A DNA stretch of 64,000 nt from Oceanobacillus profundus (GTDB taxonomy: Bacteria > Bacillota > Bacilli > Bacillales > Amphibacillaceae), in the NCBI RefSeq assembly GCF_003515705.1, contig NZ_QWEH01000008.1, positions 1 to 64,000 of the forward strand. The letters run 5' to 3'. The position numbers and the translations under genes are program-made. Below are positions 45,994 to 54,717 of this stretch, piece after piece. The notes beneath the pieces are model-generated. The model did no database searches, was not told the DNA's origin, and saw only the letters and a program-made list of their open reading frames with translations. Each line of letters opens with the position of its first letter. Within the stretch, counting starts at the first letter, position 1.

Positions 45994-46890
45994 ATGAGTG
46001 GATATATTTTCCCGATTCTATTTGGGATTGTGACTGGAACAATAGCGAGAATTCTTTTATTGCGAACGGATTACAGACAATATCCTACTTATTTACACGG
46101 CAAAATCATTCATTTGTCATTAGGATTTATTGCCGCGTCGTTGGGGGCATTGGCTGTACCTGCTTTATTGGAAAAAGAATTCACTGCTGTGACGCTCTTA
46201 ACGGTTGCTGCAACTCAATTTAGGGATGTACGCAATATGGAAAGAAATACATTAACAGAAATGGACAGCTTTGAACTTGTAACAAGAGGGAAGACATATA
46301 TTGAAGGAATAGCAATCTCCTTTGAAAGCAGAAATTATCTAGTTATGTTTACAGGATTTCTAACAAGTCTAACGTATATTATATGGAATGTGTTTATCGC
46401 AATCATCATTGCTATTATCTGCTTTATTTTAGGGCATATTTTGATGAGTGGCTCAATACTAGAAGATATTGCAGAAATTAATCGAGCAGATATTTCCTTT
46501 GATGGAGCTGGACTTCATGTAGATAATATTTATATTATGAACATTGGATTAGCTGAGCGGCAAAAGGAGATTATGAAATATGGTATGGGGTTTATTGTAA
46601 CACCTAAGAATATGAATGCAATAACTACAATTGGCAATCTTGGTCAACGTCAAGCGATTATTCACGATGTATCTGTTGCATTAGGTGTTTTTCGAGACTC
46701 AGGGACACCTGCACTTATGCCATTAATTAAACGTGACTTAGACGATGGTCGTTTGGGTGTTTTTGTTCTTCCGCAAATCCGTGATGCAGCGGTAGCTAAA
46801 AAAGTGATCGGCTCTGTACCAGTACTAGAAAATGCAGTTCGAATGCCTTCGGAAACAAACGCTTATAAAAAAGGAGCGCATAAGAAATGA
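45994..46890 (+). CDS. YIEGIA family sporulation membrane protein
   Basis: A 298-residue membrane protein named for the sequence YIEGIA, found here at about residues 103-108. There are two or three N-terminal helices (1-20, 45-65), a central hairpin (about 115-155) and a cytosolic C-terminal domain. The family is restricted to endospore formers. A CATACTA at 45949-45955 resembles a forespore-sigma -10, without a convincing -35. It overlaps the next small gene by four bases (ATGA). Confidence 0.85.
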   Translation: MSGYIFPILFGIVTGTIARILLLRTDYRQYPTYLHGKIIHLSLGFIAASLGALAVPALLEKEFTAVTLLTVAATQFRDVRNMERNTLTEMDSFELVTRGKTYIEGIAISFESRNYLVMFTGFLTSLTYIIWNVFIAIIIAIICFILGHILMSGSILEDIAEINRADISFDGAGLHVDNIYIMNIGLAERQKEIMKYGMGFIVTPKNMNAITTIGNLGQRQAIIHDVSVALGVFRDSGTPALMPLIKRDLDDGRLGVFVLPQIRDAAVAKKVIGSVPVLENAVRMPSETNAYKKGAHKK

Positions 46891-47072
46891 ATATCGAAAA
46901 AGCTATTCTAGCTGTAATTACAACCAATAGGGAAAAAATAGCTGGTGGTGCCCCGATCTTTTTATGCGAAACAAAACAGGAATTGGAACTAATTGCAGCT
47001 AATCTTGAAGCAATTATGGATGGGATTGCGCATGCTTTAAGTGAAGAACTGTTTATTATTGTGAAACATTAA
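46887..47072 (+). CDS. Capping complex subunit for YIEGIA
   Basis: A 61-residue soluble protein whose start overlaps the stop of the YIEGIA gene, as in other sporulating bacilli. The name is a family label. The biochemical role is not clear from sequence. The tight coupling suggests a fixed complex with the membrane protein. Confidence 0.75.
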   Translation: MNIEKAILAVITTNREKIAGGAPIFLCETKQELELIAANLEAIMDGIAHALSEELFIIVKH

Positions 47073-47109
47073 TACTTATTGTTAATATTTCCTTCTTTTG
47101 CTAGAATGT

Positions 47110-47226
47110 ATAAAGTGAAACTTCATTCAGTGGGTGGTCTTACTCCTGCTGAAAGTTAGTACACAAGGGAGACCGAAAGCCTTGAACAGAATTAGGAATT
47201 TATGAGCTGTTCCTCTCCACTTTCAC
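47110..47226. repeat. Structured intergenic element upstream of der
   Basis: Outer arms (AGTGAAAC near 47114 and CTTTCAC near 47221) enclose an inner pair, GGTCT (47145) with AGACC (47171), and a CATTCAGTGGG...CCTGCTGAAAGTTAG module. The composition differs from the AT-rich neighbours. I see only one copy here, but the look is that of a dispersed repeat of this bacterial group. Confidence 0.45.
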
Positions 47227-47320
47227 ATGTTTTGGCTACTATAAGCATAAAGGTGGGGATTACAGTCCGTTATCGCGTGAACAAGGTAAATAGACATAAA
47301 GAGAGAGGATGTTCCTTTAT

Positions 47321-48631
47321 ATGAGGAAATCTGTGGTTGCAATTGTAGGAAGACCAAATGTGGGAAAATCAACCATTTTTAATAGATTGGTTGGTGAAAG
47401 AATATCAATCGTTGAAGATATACCGGGTGTAACCCGTGATCGGATATACGCTTCTGCTGAATGGCTGAATCAAGAATTTAATTTAATTGACACTGGTGGA
47501 ATTGAAATCGGTGATGAACCTTTACTTGTTCAAATGCGTCAACAAGCTGAAGTTGCTATTGATGAAGCAGATGTTATTATATTTATTCTCAATGGTAAGG
47601 AAGGAATAACGGGCGCAGACGAAGAAGTTGCAAAATTATTATTCAAATCGAATAAACCAGTAGTACTGGCAGTCAATAAAATTGATAACCCTGAAATGCG
47701 TGAGACGATTTATGAATATTATTCACTCGGATTCGGAGAACCATTCCCAATTTCAGGTTCACATGGACTTGGACTCGGTGATTTACTGGATGAGGTTGTC
47801 AGTCATTTTCCAGAGGTTTCAGAGGACGAAGTAAATGAAGATACCATTTATTTTAGTCTGATTGGTAGACCAAATGTTGGTAAATCGTCATTGGTAAACG
47901 CACTTTTGAATGAGGACCGAGTTATTGTAAGTGAAATAGAAGGAACGACTAGAGATGCCATTGATACGCATCTTTATAAAGATGATCAGGATTTCGTGAT
48001 TATTGATACTGCAGGAATGCGTAAACGAGGGAAAGTATACGAAACAACAGAAAAATACAGTGTTTTGCGAGCTTTAAAGGCAATCGAACGATCAGATGTC
48101 GTCCTTATATTGATTGATGCAGAGACAGGCATTAGAGAACAAGATAAGCGTATTGCTGGGTATGCCCACGATGCTGGTCGAGGTATTGTAATTGTTGTAA
48201 ATAAATGGGATACTGTTGAATCAGATGAAAAGGCAATGAAAGAATTTGAAGCAAATGTACGTGCGCATTTCCAATACTTAGATTATGCGCCAATTGTATT
48301 CTTGTCCGCAAAGACGAAGAAAAGGCTGCATACACTAATACCAGCCATCAAAATTGCAAGTGAAAGTCATGCAAAACGTATACCAACAAATGTACTCAAT
48401 GATGTTATTATGGATGCACTCGCTATGAATCCAACTCCTACCGTAAAAGGGAGACGATTAAAGGTGCTCTATGCGACACAAGTAGCTGTGAAGCCGCCAA
48501 GCTTTGTCATTTTTGTTAATGATCCTGAATTGATGCATTTTTCTTATGAACGTTTTCTGGAAAACAAGATCCGGGATGCATTTGGTTTTACTGGTACACC
48601 AATTAAACTATTTGCAAGAAGAAGACAATAG
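47321..48631 (+). CDS. der: Ribosome biogenesis GTPase Der (EngA)
   Basis: Der is an essential GTPase for 50S subunit maturation. The 436-residue protein has two tandem G domains: [12 protein letters not shown] with NKID and the second [12 protein letters not shown] (about residue 182) with NKWD, followed by a C-terminal KH-like domain. I place the start at ATG 47321, giving the usual [10 protein letters not shown] beginning. The in-frame ATG at 47309 overlaps the GAGAGAGG ribosome binding site. Spacing is somewhat long at 12 bases. Confidence 0.96.
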   Translation: MRKSVVAIVGRPNVGKSTIFNRLVGERISIVEDIPGVTRDRIYASAEWLNQEFNLIDTGGIEIGDEPLLVQMRQQAEVAIDEADVIIFILNGKEGITGADEEVAKLLFKSNKPVVLAVNKIDNPEMRETIYEYYSLGFGEPFPISGSHGLGLGDLLDEVVSHFPEVSEDEVNEDTIYFSLIGRPNVGKSSLVNALLNEDRVIVSEIEGTTRDAIDTHLYKDDQDFVIIDTAGMRKRGKVYETTEKYSVLRALKAIERSDVVLILIDAETGIREQDKRIAGYAHDAGRGIVIVVNKWDTVESDEKAMKEFEANVRAHFQYLDYAPIVFLSAKTKKRLHTLIPAIKIASESHAKRIPTNVLNDVIMDALAMNPTPTVKGRRLKVLYATQVAVKPPSFVIFVNDPELMHFSYERFLENKIRDAFGFTGTPIKLFARRRQ

Positions 48632-48796
48632 TGAACAAAAGCGGAAGCGCCCGGTAAGCGATGTACGGACTCCCGTACTTTGGAGATTCACTTCACCGGA
48701 AGGGTATAAGTGCGACTAGGCCTCGTGTCTTGACAGTCGGCAAGTCTTCTTTATCATACGGAGGTGAAGGAAGTCTCGCTAGGCGCTGGAGCTAGA
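48632..48796. repeat. Dispersed repeat family 2, shortened copy between der and gpsA
   Basis: It starts with GAACAAAAGCGGAAGCGCCCGG immediately after the der stop and ends with GGAAGTCTCGCTAGGCGCTGGAGCTAG, flush against the gpsA ribosome binding site. Its right half matches 14521-14612 of the full-length copy. The central structured core is absent. Confidence 0.75.
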
Positions 48797-48814
48797 AAAA
48801 AGGAGACCAGACTT

Positions 48815-49852
48815 ATGGCAAATGTTGCAGTGTTAGGAGCAGGAAGCTGGGGTACTGCATTAAGTATTGTACTAGCAGATAATGGGCATGATGTTCGCCT
48901 ATGGTCACACCGTAAGGAACAGGCAGAAACCATTAATCGTACTCGTAAAAACGAAAAATATTTACAGGGCATTTTGCCGGAGCAAATAACAGCTTTTCAC
49001 GATTTAAAAGAAGCTGTTACTGGAGTTGCCGCTATAATTGTTGTAGTTCCAACAAAAGCGATTCGAGAAGTTTCCCAGAATTTAAATAACATGTTAGCAG
49101 AAAAGCCCACCATTATTCATGCATCGAAAGGAATTGAACCAGATACATTAAAAAGGGTCTCTGAAATGATTAGTGAGGAATTGACAACCTACGATTATGA
49201 GGAAATCGTTGTTCTTTCAGGTCCTAGTCATGCAGAAGAGGTAGCATTAAGGCACCCTACAACTGTTACAGTATCTGCTGTTAACATGGATAATGCAAAG
49301 ATCGCACAAGACCTTTTTAATAGTGATACATTTCGAGTTTATACAAGCTCAGATATACTTGGTATAGAGCTAGGTGGGGCTTTAAAGAATATAATCGCTT
49401 TAGGAGCGGGAATTTCGGATGGGCTTGGCTATGGCGATAACGCAAAAGCTGCATTAATGACTAGGGGGCTTGCTGAAATTGCTCGGTTAGGAACATCGCT
49501 TGGTGCAAATCCACTTAGCTTTTTGGGGCTGCCAGGTGTTGGAGATCTAATTGTAACGTGCACAAGTGTCCATAGCCGAAATTGGCGTGCTGGAAATTTA
49601 TTAGGAAAAGGCAATAAGCTAGATGATGTTCTTGAGCAAATGGGAATGGTTGTTGAAGGTGTAAGGACCGTAAAAGCAGCATATCAATTTGCAAAAGAGC
49701 AACAAGTGGAGATGCCAATTACTTCGGGAATTTATCAAATATTATTTGAAGAAAAAACACCTAAAGCAGTTGTTGATGAACTCATGAGCAGAGATAAACG
49801 AGACGAAATGGATGATATTTCAATCTTATTAAACGAGCGTTATACGCAATAA
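48815..49852 (+). CDS. gpsA: Glycerol-3-phosphate dehydrogenase [NAD(P)+]
   Basis: GpsA reduces dihydroxyacetone phosphate to sn-glycerol-3-phosphate for phospholipid synthesis. The 345-residue protein has the N-terminal NAD motif VLGAGSWGTALS, VVPTKAIREV, LSGPSHAEEV, the catalytic lysine region GGALKNIIALGAGISDGLGYGDN, and GLPGVGDLIVTC. I place the start at ATG 48815, ten bases after AAGGAG. An upstream extension to 48764 would be encoded by the repeat and is not credible. Confidence 0.95.
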   Translation: MANVAVLGAGSWGTALSIVLADNGHDVRLWSHRKEQAETINRTRKNEKYLQGILPEQITAFHDLKEAVTGVAAIIVVVPTKAIREVSQNLNNMLAEKPTIIHASKGIEPDTLKRVSEMISEELTTYDYEEIVVLSGPSHAEEVALRHPTTVTVSAVNMDNAKIAQDLFNSDTFRVYTSSDILGIELGGALKNIIALGAGISDGLGYGDNAKAALMTRGLAEIARLGTSLGANPLSFLGLPGVGDLIVTCTSVHSRNWRAGNLLGKGNKLDDVLEQMGMVVEGVRTVKAAYQFAKEQQVEMPITSGIYQILFEEKTPKAVVDELMSRDKRDEMDDISILLNERYTQ

Positions 49853-49880
49853 CACGTTATCAACCTCCTTGCATATACTA
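49851..49880 (+). promoter_or_regulatory. SigK-type promoter of spoVIF
   Basis: AACA (49851-49854) and GCATATACTA (49871-49880) are separated by exactly 16 nt. This matches the SigK pattern mACm-N16/17-gCATAnnnTA at every specified position. It overlaps the gpsA stop codon. Transcription would begin around 49887, inside the loop of the hairpin described next. Confidence 0.72.
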
Positions 49881-49904
49881 TGTTGAATGATTATAGCAAG
49901 GAGG
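49864..49904 (+). promoter_or_regulatory. Hairpin masking the spoVIF ribosome binding site
   Basis: CCTCCTTGC (49864-49872) pairs perfectly with GCAAGGAGG (49896-49904), which contains the spoVIF ribosome binding site. The loop is 23 nt. In RNA reading through from gpsA the site would be hidden. In RNA started at the SigK-type promoter the left arm would be absent. The pairing is visible; the regulatory effect is inference. Confidence 0.55.
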
Positions 49905-49911
49905 AGAATAA

Positions 49912-50172
49912 GTGAATAATTTTCAAAAGGGAATGTTTGACAAGTTACAAAAAAATGCCAATATTAACCCGGATGATGTTATGAAGGTGGCCGATTCTGT
50001 AAAAAACGCAAATTTTTCGGATGAAAAAACAGTTCGAAATTTAGTGAGGCATTTAGCAAAAATGGCAGATAGACCTTTAACAAAAGAAAAAGAAGATAAA
50101 ATTGTTCAAGCAATTGTTAATAATAAAATGCCAGGGGACATGCAATCGTTAAACCATTTATTTAAAAAATAA
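49912..50172 (+). CDS. spoVIF: Stage VI sporulation protein F
   Basis: An 86-residue soluble, Lys/Asn-rich protein of the SpoVIF (YjcC) family, needed for spore coat assembly in B. subtilis and transcribed there by SigK. GTG 49912 follows AAGGAGG by seven bases. The SigK-type promoter seen just upstream agrees with that control. B. subtilis has this gene elsewhere (yjcC), so its place after gpsA is a difference from that genome. Confidence 0.88.
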   Translation: MNNFQKGMFDKLQKNANINPDDVMKVADSVKNANFSDEKTVRNLVRHLAKMADRPLTKEKEDKIVQAIVNNKMPGDMQSLNHLFKK

Positions 50173-50416
50173 CGAATCATAGGTAACCTGCGGATACGAT
50201 ATACTATATCCTTGCATAAGATAAATCGCACAAGCATTCATGGATAGAGTTGCTGAGGATTTTATTTAGTCAACCCGGGATGGAGAGGCCCCCTTCATTT
50301 CGGGTATTTGTTTGTTGAAAGCGGCTGTACTAATTTACCATTTCGATACGTGCAGGTATGACTCATATGTTATAATACGGTGTGCAAAGGAAAATAGAGA
50401 TCTGGGGTGAACAAAA

Positions 50417-50614
50417 ATGTCATTATCGATGCTTATGATGTATATCTCTTTTGTTGGAATGTTTTTATTAATAGTAGCTATTGGTTTAATTGTACTGAGT
50501 AGAAAAAAATTGAAGGGATGGTTAGCTGGGATTGTGTCCTTTATGGCATACCTTTCATTAATTTCGGGTGGATTAATCATTCTTTACGTCGTATTAAGTG
50601 GTCCTACACGGTAG
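50417..50614 (+). CDS. yphE: YphE family membrane protein (DUF2768)
   Basis: A 65-residue protein with two membrane helices (about 5-28 and 35-60), matching the DUF2768/YphE family found next to yphF and spoIVA. The ATG follows GGGGTG. The function is unknown. It lies 20 bases upstream of the lipoprotein gene yphF and is probably co-transcribed with it. Confidence 0.8.
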   Translation: MSLSMLMMYISFVGMFLLIVAIGLIVLSRKKLKGWLAGIVSFMAYLSLISGGLIILYVVLSGPTR

Positions 50615-50634
50615 CTGATAAGGAGGCTATTGCA

Positions 50635-51363
50635 ATGAAGCATACATATTATAAGATTATCGGAATACTATTACTTTCAGTGCTATTAAGTGGCTGTCTG
50701 TATCCACAAAGTGAAAGAGAGCAAAATCAAATTCCATACGAAGATCAATTGGATACCGTTCAAAATGCTGTTAACGATTATCGAGAAGAGAAACAAGGTT
50801 TGGTGCCAATACGTACAAAGTCGAGCGATACGCCAATCTTTGAAAAGTATTTAGTTGATTTCACTTTATTAAAAGAAAACGGCAATTTATCTAATGCACC
50901 TGGAAATGCTTATGAACAAGGCGGCGTTTATCAATATACATTAATCACACCTGAAGATGATCCAAGGGTTAAATTAATTGACTTACGTGTAACCGAAGCA
51001 ATTCGCAGTGTAAATGTCCAATTAGATATTTTTCGGAGTGAACATATTTATCCAGCATACGGCGAAAAAATTGTAAACGGTCTATATACAATTGATTATG
51101 AAAAACTAGGTTTAAATAACGCTCCAACTGTAGTCAGTCCGTATTCACAGGAGAATTTGCCTATTATTATGGATGTGGATGGTAATCTCTATGTTGATTA
51201 CAGTATCGATTTAAATAATGCCTTAAATGAATATGATCATGATTATAAAGAAGGCGACGACATCCGTTACATTTTAGCCGATCATACTCCTTTTGTGCCA
51301 GCATATTCCCTTCCTTATACCATTAAAGATAATGAGCCGGTTTTCTTAATGGAAGAGGAGTAA
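50635..51363 (+). CDS. yphF: YphF family lipoprotein
   Basis: A 242-residue lipoprotein: signal peptide with lipobox LLSGC (Cys at about residue 20), then a soluble domain with no motif I recognise. Position between yphE and spoIVA identifies it as YphF, of unknown function. I place the start at ATG 50635, eight bases after AAGGAGG. The longer frame from 50518 runs across yphE and is a shadow. Confidence 0.83.
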   Translation: MKHTYYKIIGILLLSVLLSGCLYPQSEREQNQIPYEDQLDTVQNAVNDYREEKQGLVPIRTKSSDTPIFEKYLVDFTLLKENGNLSNAPGNAYEQGGVYQYTLITPEDDPRVKLIDLRVTEAIRSVNVQLDIFRSEHIYPAYGEKIVNGLYTIDYEKLGLNNAPTVVSPYSQENLPIIMDVDGNLYVDYSIDLNNALNEYDHDYKEGDDIRYILADHTPFVPAYSLPYTIKDNEPVFLMEEE

Positions 51364-51421
51364 AGCGTAGGATGTGAGGAAATTAGAAATAACGGTTAAA
51401 GTTTTGATAAATATAACATAT

Positions 51422-51467
51422 AAATTCCCTTGTAACATATATTGTTGCAAGGGAATTTTATTTTTTT
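51422..51467 (+). terminator. Terminator after yphF
   Basis: A 16-pair stem (AAATTCCCTTGTAACA with TGTTGCAAGGGAATTT, one G-U pair) has a T-rich tail. Confidence 0.9.
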
Positions 51468-51530
51468 CATTTATTTTGCCTGAATAAATTGCTCTAGGGT
51501 GAATTAATTTAGGAAACAGACTGAAACAAG

Positions 51531-51560
51531 TCATATTTTAATAGGACAACATCATAGACT
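51531..51560 (+). promoter_or_regulatory. SigE-type promoter of spoIVA
   Basis: TCATATT (51531-51537), a 15-nt spacer and CATAGACT (51553-51560) agree with the SigE consensus KMATATT-N14/15-CATACAMT. spoIVA is SigE-controlled in B. subtilis. Confidence 0.7.
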
Positions 51561-51620
51561 CATAATGTCAATATATTACGGGTGGTCCATATTAAAGTAC
51601 GGAGATCGGGAGGGGATCTT

Positions 51621-53099
51621 TTGGAAAAAATCGATATTTTTAAAGATATTTCCAAACGGACAAATGGAGATATTTATCTAGGAATCGTTGGTGCAGTCCG
51701 TACAGGAAAATCGACATTTATTAAAAAGTTCATGGAGTTAGTTGTGTTACCGAATATTGAAGATGAGAGTGAACGAACGAGGGCGCATGACGAATTACCC
51801 CAGAGTGCAGCTGGACGTACAATTATGACGACAGAGCCAAAGTTTATCCCAAATCAAGCTGTTCAACTAACTGTGGATGAAGGGCTTGACGTAAATGTTC
51901 GTCTTGTGGATTGTGTCGGTTATGCAGTTGAAGGGGCTAAGGGGTTTGAAGATGAAAATGGACCAAGGATGATTAACACACCATGGTATGAAGACCCGAT
52001 TCCGTTTCATGATGCAGCCGAAATCGGTACACGAAAAGTTATTCAAGAGCATTCAACGATTGGTGTAGTTGTGACCACAGATGGATCCATTGGAGAAATT
52101 CCGCGTAATGATTATGAAGATGCAGAATCTCGAGTTGTGGAAGAGTTGAAAGAGGTCGGGAAGCCATTTATTATGGTAGTTAATTCCGTTCGACCATCTA
52201 GCCAGGAAACAGAATTACTACGTCAAGACTTAGCAGAAAAATACGATATCCCAGTACTTTCTATGAGTATCGAATCGATGACAGAACATGATGTTTATAA
52301 TGTTCTCCGTGAAGCGTTATATGAATTCCCAGTTCTTGAAGTGAATGTTAATCTTCCAAGTTGGGTCATGGTTTTAAAAGAAAACCATTGGCTAAGAGAG
52401 AACTACCAAGAAGCAATTCAAACAACCGTAAAAGATATTAGAAGATTACGGGATGTTGATCATATTGTCGGCAATTTTTCTGAATTCGAGTATATTGATA
52501 AAGCAAACCTTGCGGGAATGGAAATGGGTGAAGGGGTAGCTGAGATTGACTTGCATGCACCAGATCACTTATATGATCAAATTTTAAAGGAAATTGTTGG
52601 AGAAGAAATTCGCGGGAAAGATCATCTCTTAGAATTAATGCAAGACTTTTCATATGCGAAAAGGGAATATGATCATATTTCCGGAGCTTTACAAATGGTA
52701 AAGCAAACGGGATATGGAATTGCCGCCCCAACTTTGGAGGATATGTTATTGGATGAGCCTGAAATCATTCGCCAAGGCTCAAGATTTGGTGTTCGTTTGA
52801 AGGCCGTTGCACCTTCCATCCATATGATTCGAGTAGAAGTAGAATCTGAATTTGCTCCTATTATCGGAACGGAAAAACAGAGTGAAGAACTTGTTCGGTA
52901 CTTAATGCAGGACTTTGAAGAAGACCCATTATCCATCTGGGAATCCGATATTTTTGGCAGATCACTCAGCTCCATTGTGCGCGAAGGTATCCAAGCTAAA
53001 ATATCACTAATGCCTGAGAACGCCAGATATAAACTGAAGGATACGCTAGAAAGAATCATAAATGAAGGATCCGGAGGACTAATAGCAATTATTTTATAG
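51621..53099 (+). CDS. spoIVA: Stage IV sporulation protein A, spore coat ATPase
   Basis: SpoIVA polymerises on the forespore surface using ATP and forms the basement layer of the coat. The 492-residue length equals that of B. subtilis SpoIVA. The Walker A GAVRTGKSTF (about residues 23-32), the switch-like LVDCVGY, the middle domain, and the conserved C-terminus (SGGLIAIIL) are intact. TTG 51621 is the start, giving MEKIDIFKDIS and preceded by GGGAGGGG. The upstream GTG/ATG extension is not conserved. It is monocistronic between a terminator and another terminator. Confidence 0.97.
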   Translation: MEKIDIFKDISKRTNGDIYLGIVGAVRTGKSTFIKKFMELVVLPNIEDESERTRAHDELPQSAAGRTIMTTEPKFIPNQAVQLTVDEGLDVNVRLVDCVGYAVEGAKGFEDENGPRMINTPWYEDPIPFHDAAEIGTRKVIQEHSTIGVVVTTDGSIGEIPRNDYEDAESRVVEELKEVGKPFIMVVNSVRPSSQETELLRQDLAEKYDIPVLSMSIESMTEHDVYNVLREALYEFPVLEVNVNLPSWVMVLKENHWLRENYQEAIQTTVKDIRRLRDVDHIVGNFSEFEYIDKANLAGMEMGEGVAEIDLHAPDHLYDQILKEIVGEEIRGKDHLLELMQDFSYAKREYDHISGALQMVKQTGYGIAAPTLEDMLLDEPEIIRQGSRFGVRLKAVAPSIHMIRVEVESEFAPIIGTEKQSEELVRYLMQDFEEDPLSIWESDIFGRSLSSIVREGIQAKISLMPENARYKLKDTLERIINEGSGGLIAIIL

Positions 53100-53123
53100 C
53101 AGCTGATTATAAGCTGCTTTTTG
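53098..53123 (+). terminator. Terminator after spoIVA
   Basis: AGCAGCT and AGCTGCT form a 7-bp stem with a seven-base loop, followed by TTTTTG, overlapping the stop codon. Confidence 0.85.
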
Positions 53124-53184
53124 TTTTGCTTTAACTTAGCTCAAAATGAATATAAACTTCGAATTAACACATAATGTTTGTGCG

Positions 53185-53394
53185 TATATCCGCTCCGGAA
53201 ATATAATTCGCGCATCCAAAGGGGTGCTGGTGAGCCTCCTTGTTCTGTCGCACTGCGTAGTCTCACCGATGCTCTTCTTCCGGAGAGGCTGAAGCCGTGC
53301 CCACGGAAAGCATCCGCCCGAAGCGATCCCGGACAGCGATTATTGCACATACTTGAAGAAAACAGCCGAGAAGTTAGTTCGCAGTTTCTTTCAA
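53185..53394. repeat. Dispersed intergenic repeat, family 1, copy C
   Basis: Positions 53277-53394 match copy A (264-381) with three differences in 118 nt. The left half (53190-53274) matches the reverse complement of 38034-38115. Open frames on both strands across it are not conserved in the other copies and have no ribosome binding sites. Confidence 0.8.
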
Positions 53395-53476
53395 TTCTAA
53401 TGTATTTCAATCTCACGCTGTGAAAATAGGGATATAAAAATGACGTATTAATTACCTTTTTTTCATAGAAATTAAC

Positions 53477-53506
53477 AAAATTTCAGTTTGCAAAGCTGAA
53501 ATTTTT
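53477..53506 (+). terminator. Hairpin in the spoIVA-hbs gap
   Basis: AAAATTTCAG and CTGAAATTTT form a perfect 10-bp stem with a nine-base loop and an extra T. It may stop read-through from the left. The rest of the gap up to 53700 holds nothing I recognise apart from a weak ACCAAAAA/TGGTTTTT pair near 53627-53647. Confidence 0.65.
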
Positions 53507-53711
53507 ACTTCTTATAGGCTAATTATTGATAAAAATATTTTTATGAACGGAAGGAAATTTACAGCTAGTGTCGTATATGTATAATAAACCAGCTGTAAGC
53601 CATGGGACACATAGCTTTTACAGATTTACCAAAAAATGGGTGGTTTTTCGTCATTCAGAGGGCATTTTTGGCTTTTTTGCAAATAAATATCAATAAAATC
53701 GTTACTTATTG

Positions 53712-53740
53712 TTGAATTTTATCGCAAACTCAGTTAATAT
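53712..53740 (+). promoter_or_regulatory. SigA promoter of hbs
   Basis: TTGAAT (53712-53717), 17 nt, TAATAT (53735-53740): both hexamers and the spacing fit a vegetative promoter. It lies 131 bases before the hbs start, leaving a long leader. Confidence 0.55.
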
Positions 53741-53871
53741 AAGCCTTGTCATCAAATGAACTGAATGACATTTGCGTATAAAGAGGCAAACAAGTGTGCA
53801 GAATGGATTCATAGAAATGGATTTATTTTGTTCCCATGTCGAAGCATACATTTTGGGAGGAGGTGAATGTC

Positions 53872-54144
53872 ATGAACAAAACAGACTTAGTGAATGCAGT
53901 TGCTGAAAAAAGTGAGCTTTCTAAAAAAGACGCTACAAAAGCTGTAGACGCAGTTTTCGAATCTGTCATGGATTCACTTAAAAATGGTGAAAAAGTACAG
54001 TTAATCGGATTTGGTAACTTTGAAGTACGCGAGCGTTCAGCACGTAAAGGACGTAATCCGCAAACTGGAGAAGAGATTGAAATTCCAGCAAGTAAAGTTC
54101 CTGCTTTCAAACCAGGAAAAGCCCTTAAAGACAGCGTAAAATAA
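53872..54144 (+). CDS. hbs: DNA-binding protein HU
   Basis: HU compacts and bends DNA without sequence preference. The 90-residue protein has the family signature [21 protein letters not shown] (about residues 46-66) with the proline at the arm tip. I place the start at ATG 53872 after a very strong GGGAGGAGGTG. It lies between spoIVA and mtrB as in B. subtilis, except that mtrA is missing. Confidence 0.97.
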   Translation: MNKTDLVNAVAEKSELSKKDATKAVDAVFESVMDSLKNGEKVQLIGFGNFEVRERSARKGRNPQTGEEIEIPASKVPAFKPGKALKDSVK

Positions 54145-54160
54145 GCTACATAGGGCATAG

Positions 54161-54190
54161 AAAGGGTGCGTAATCATACGTACCCTTTTT
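54161..54190 (+). terminator. Terminator after hbs
   Basis: A 12-pair stem (AAAGGGTGCGTA with TACGTACCCTTT, one G-U pair) with an ATCA loop and Ts. Confidence 0.92.
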
Positions 54191-54201
54191 CTATTATTTT
54201 G

Positions 54202-54234
54202 GCAGATATGAAAGTATAAAACTTTCATATCTGC
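54202..54234. repeat. Perfect 14-bp inverted repeat after the hbs terminator
   Basis: GCAGATATGAAAGT and ACTTTCATATCTGC are exact reverse complements with a five-base loop (ATAAA). No T-run follows, so it is not a standard terminator. Confidence 0.75.
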
Positions 54235-54374
54235 ATAAGTGATTCTAAGAAAGCAAAATACACTTACTAGGAATCCATTTAAAGAACGTCAAGTTTTCTA
54301 AAAACGCCGAGAATTAAATTGACTTTCATAATATAATAGGACATAGTAAATATAAAAAGGGGCAAAAAACAGCA

Positions 54375-54599
54375 ATGAACAATTCTTCGATTAAATCGGA
54401 TTTTTTTGTTATTAAGGCTTTAGAAGATGGAGTAAATGTAATCGGTTTGACCCGAGGGAATGACACGAAATTTCATCACACAGAAAAACTGGATGAAGGT
54501 GAAGTTATGATAGCGCAATTTACAGAGCATACTTCAGCTGTAAAAGTTAGAGGTAAGGCAATTATTCAAACGAGTCACGGTGAACTAGATAATCGATAA
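54375..54599 (+). CDS. mtrB: Trp RNA-binding attenuation protein TRAP
   Basis: TRAP forms an 11-subunit ring that binds (G/U)AG repeats in trp leader RNA when charged with tryptophan. The 74-residue protein retains the RNA-contacting segment [11 protein letters not shown] and AVKVRGKA (Lys and Arg that bind the repeats), and the tryptophan-binding HTSAVK region. The trp operon it controls in B. subtilis is not at its usual place in this window. The gene mtrA (folE), normally co-transcribed just upstream, is also absent. Confidence 0.94.
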   Translation: MNNSSIKSDFFVIKALEDGVNVIGLTRGNDTKFHHTEKLDEGEVMIAQFTEHTSAVKVRGKAIIQTSHGELDNR

Positions 54600-54717
54600 G
54601 GTTTTAGTAAATCCTATCACTTTTTAACCATCCTCCGTATTCTTTCGTTTTTATAACCGACAATATATGCTATAATAACGAAAGCACTCGAAGGATGAAA
54701 GGGCTAAGGTGATATCT

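Noticed and set aside
53141..53423. Overlapping open frames of 91 and 81 codons on opposite strands
   Set aside because: They lie in repeat copy C, lack ribosome binding sites, and are not kept open in copies A and B.
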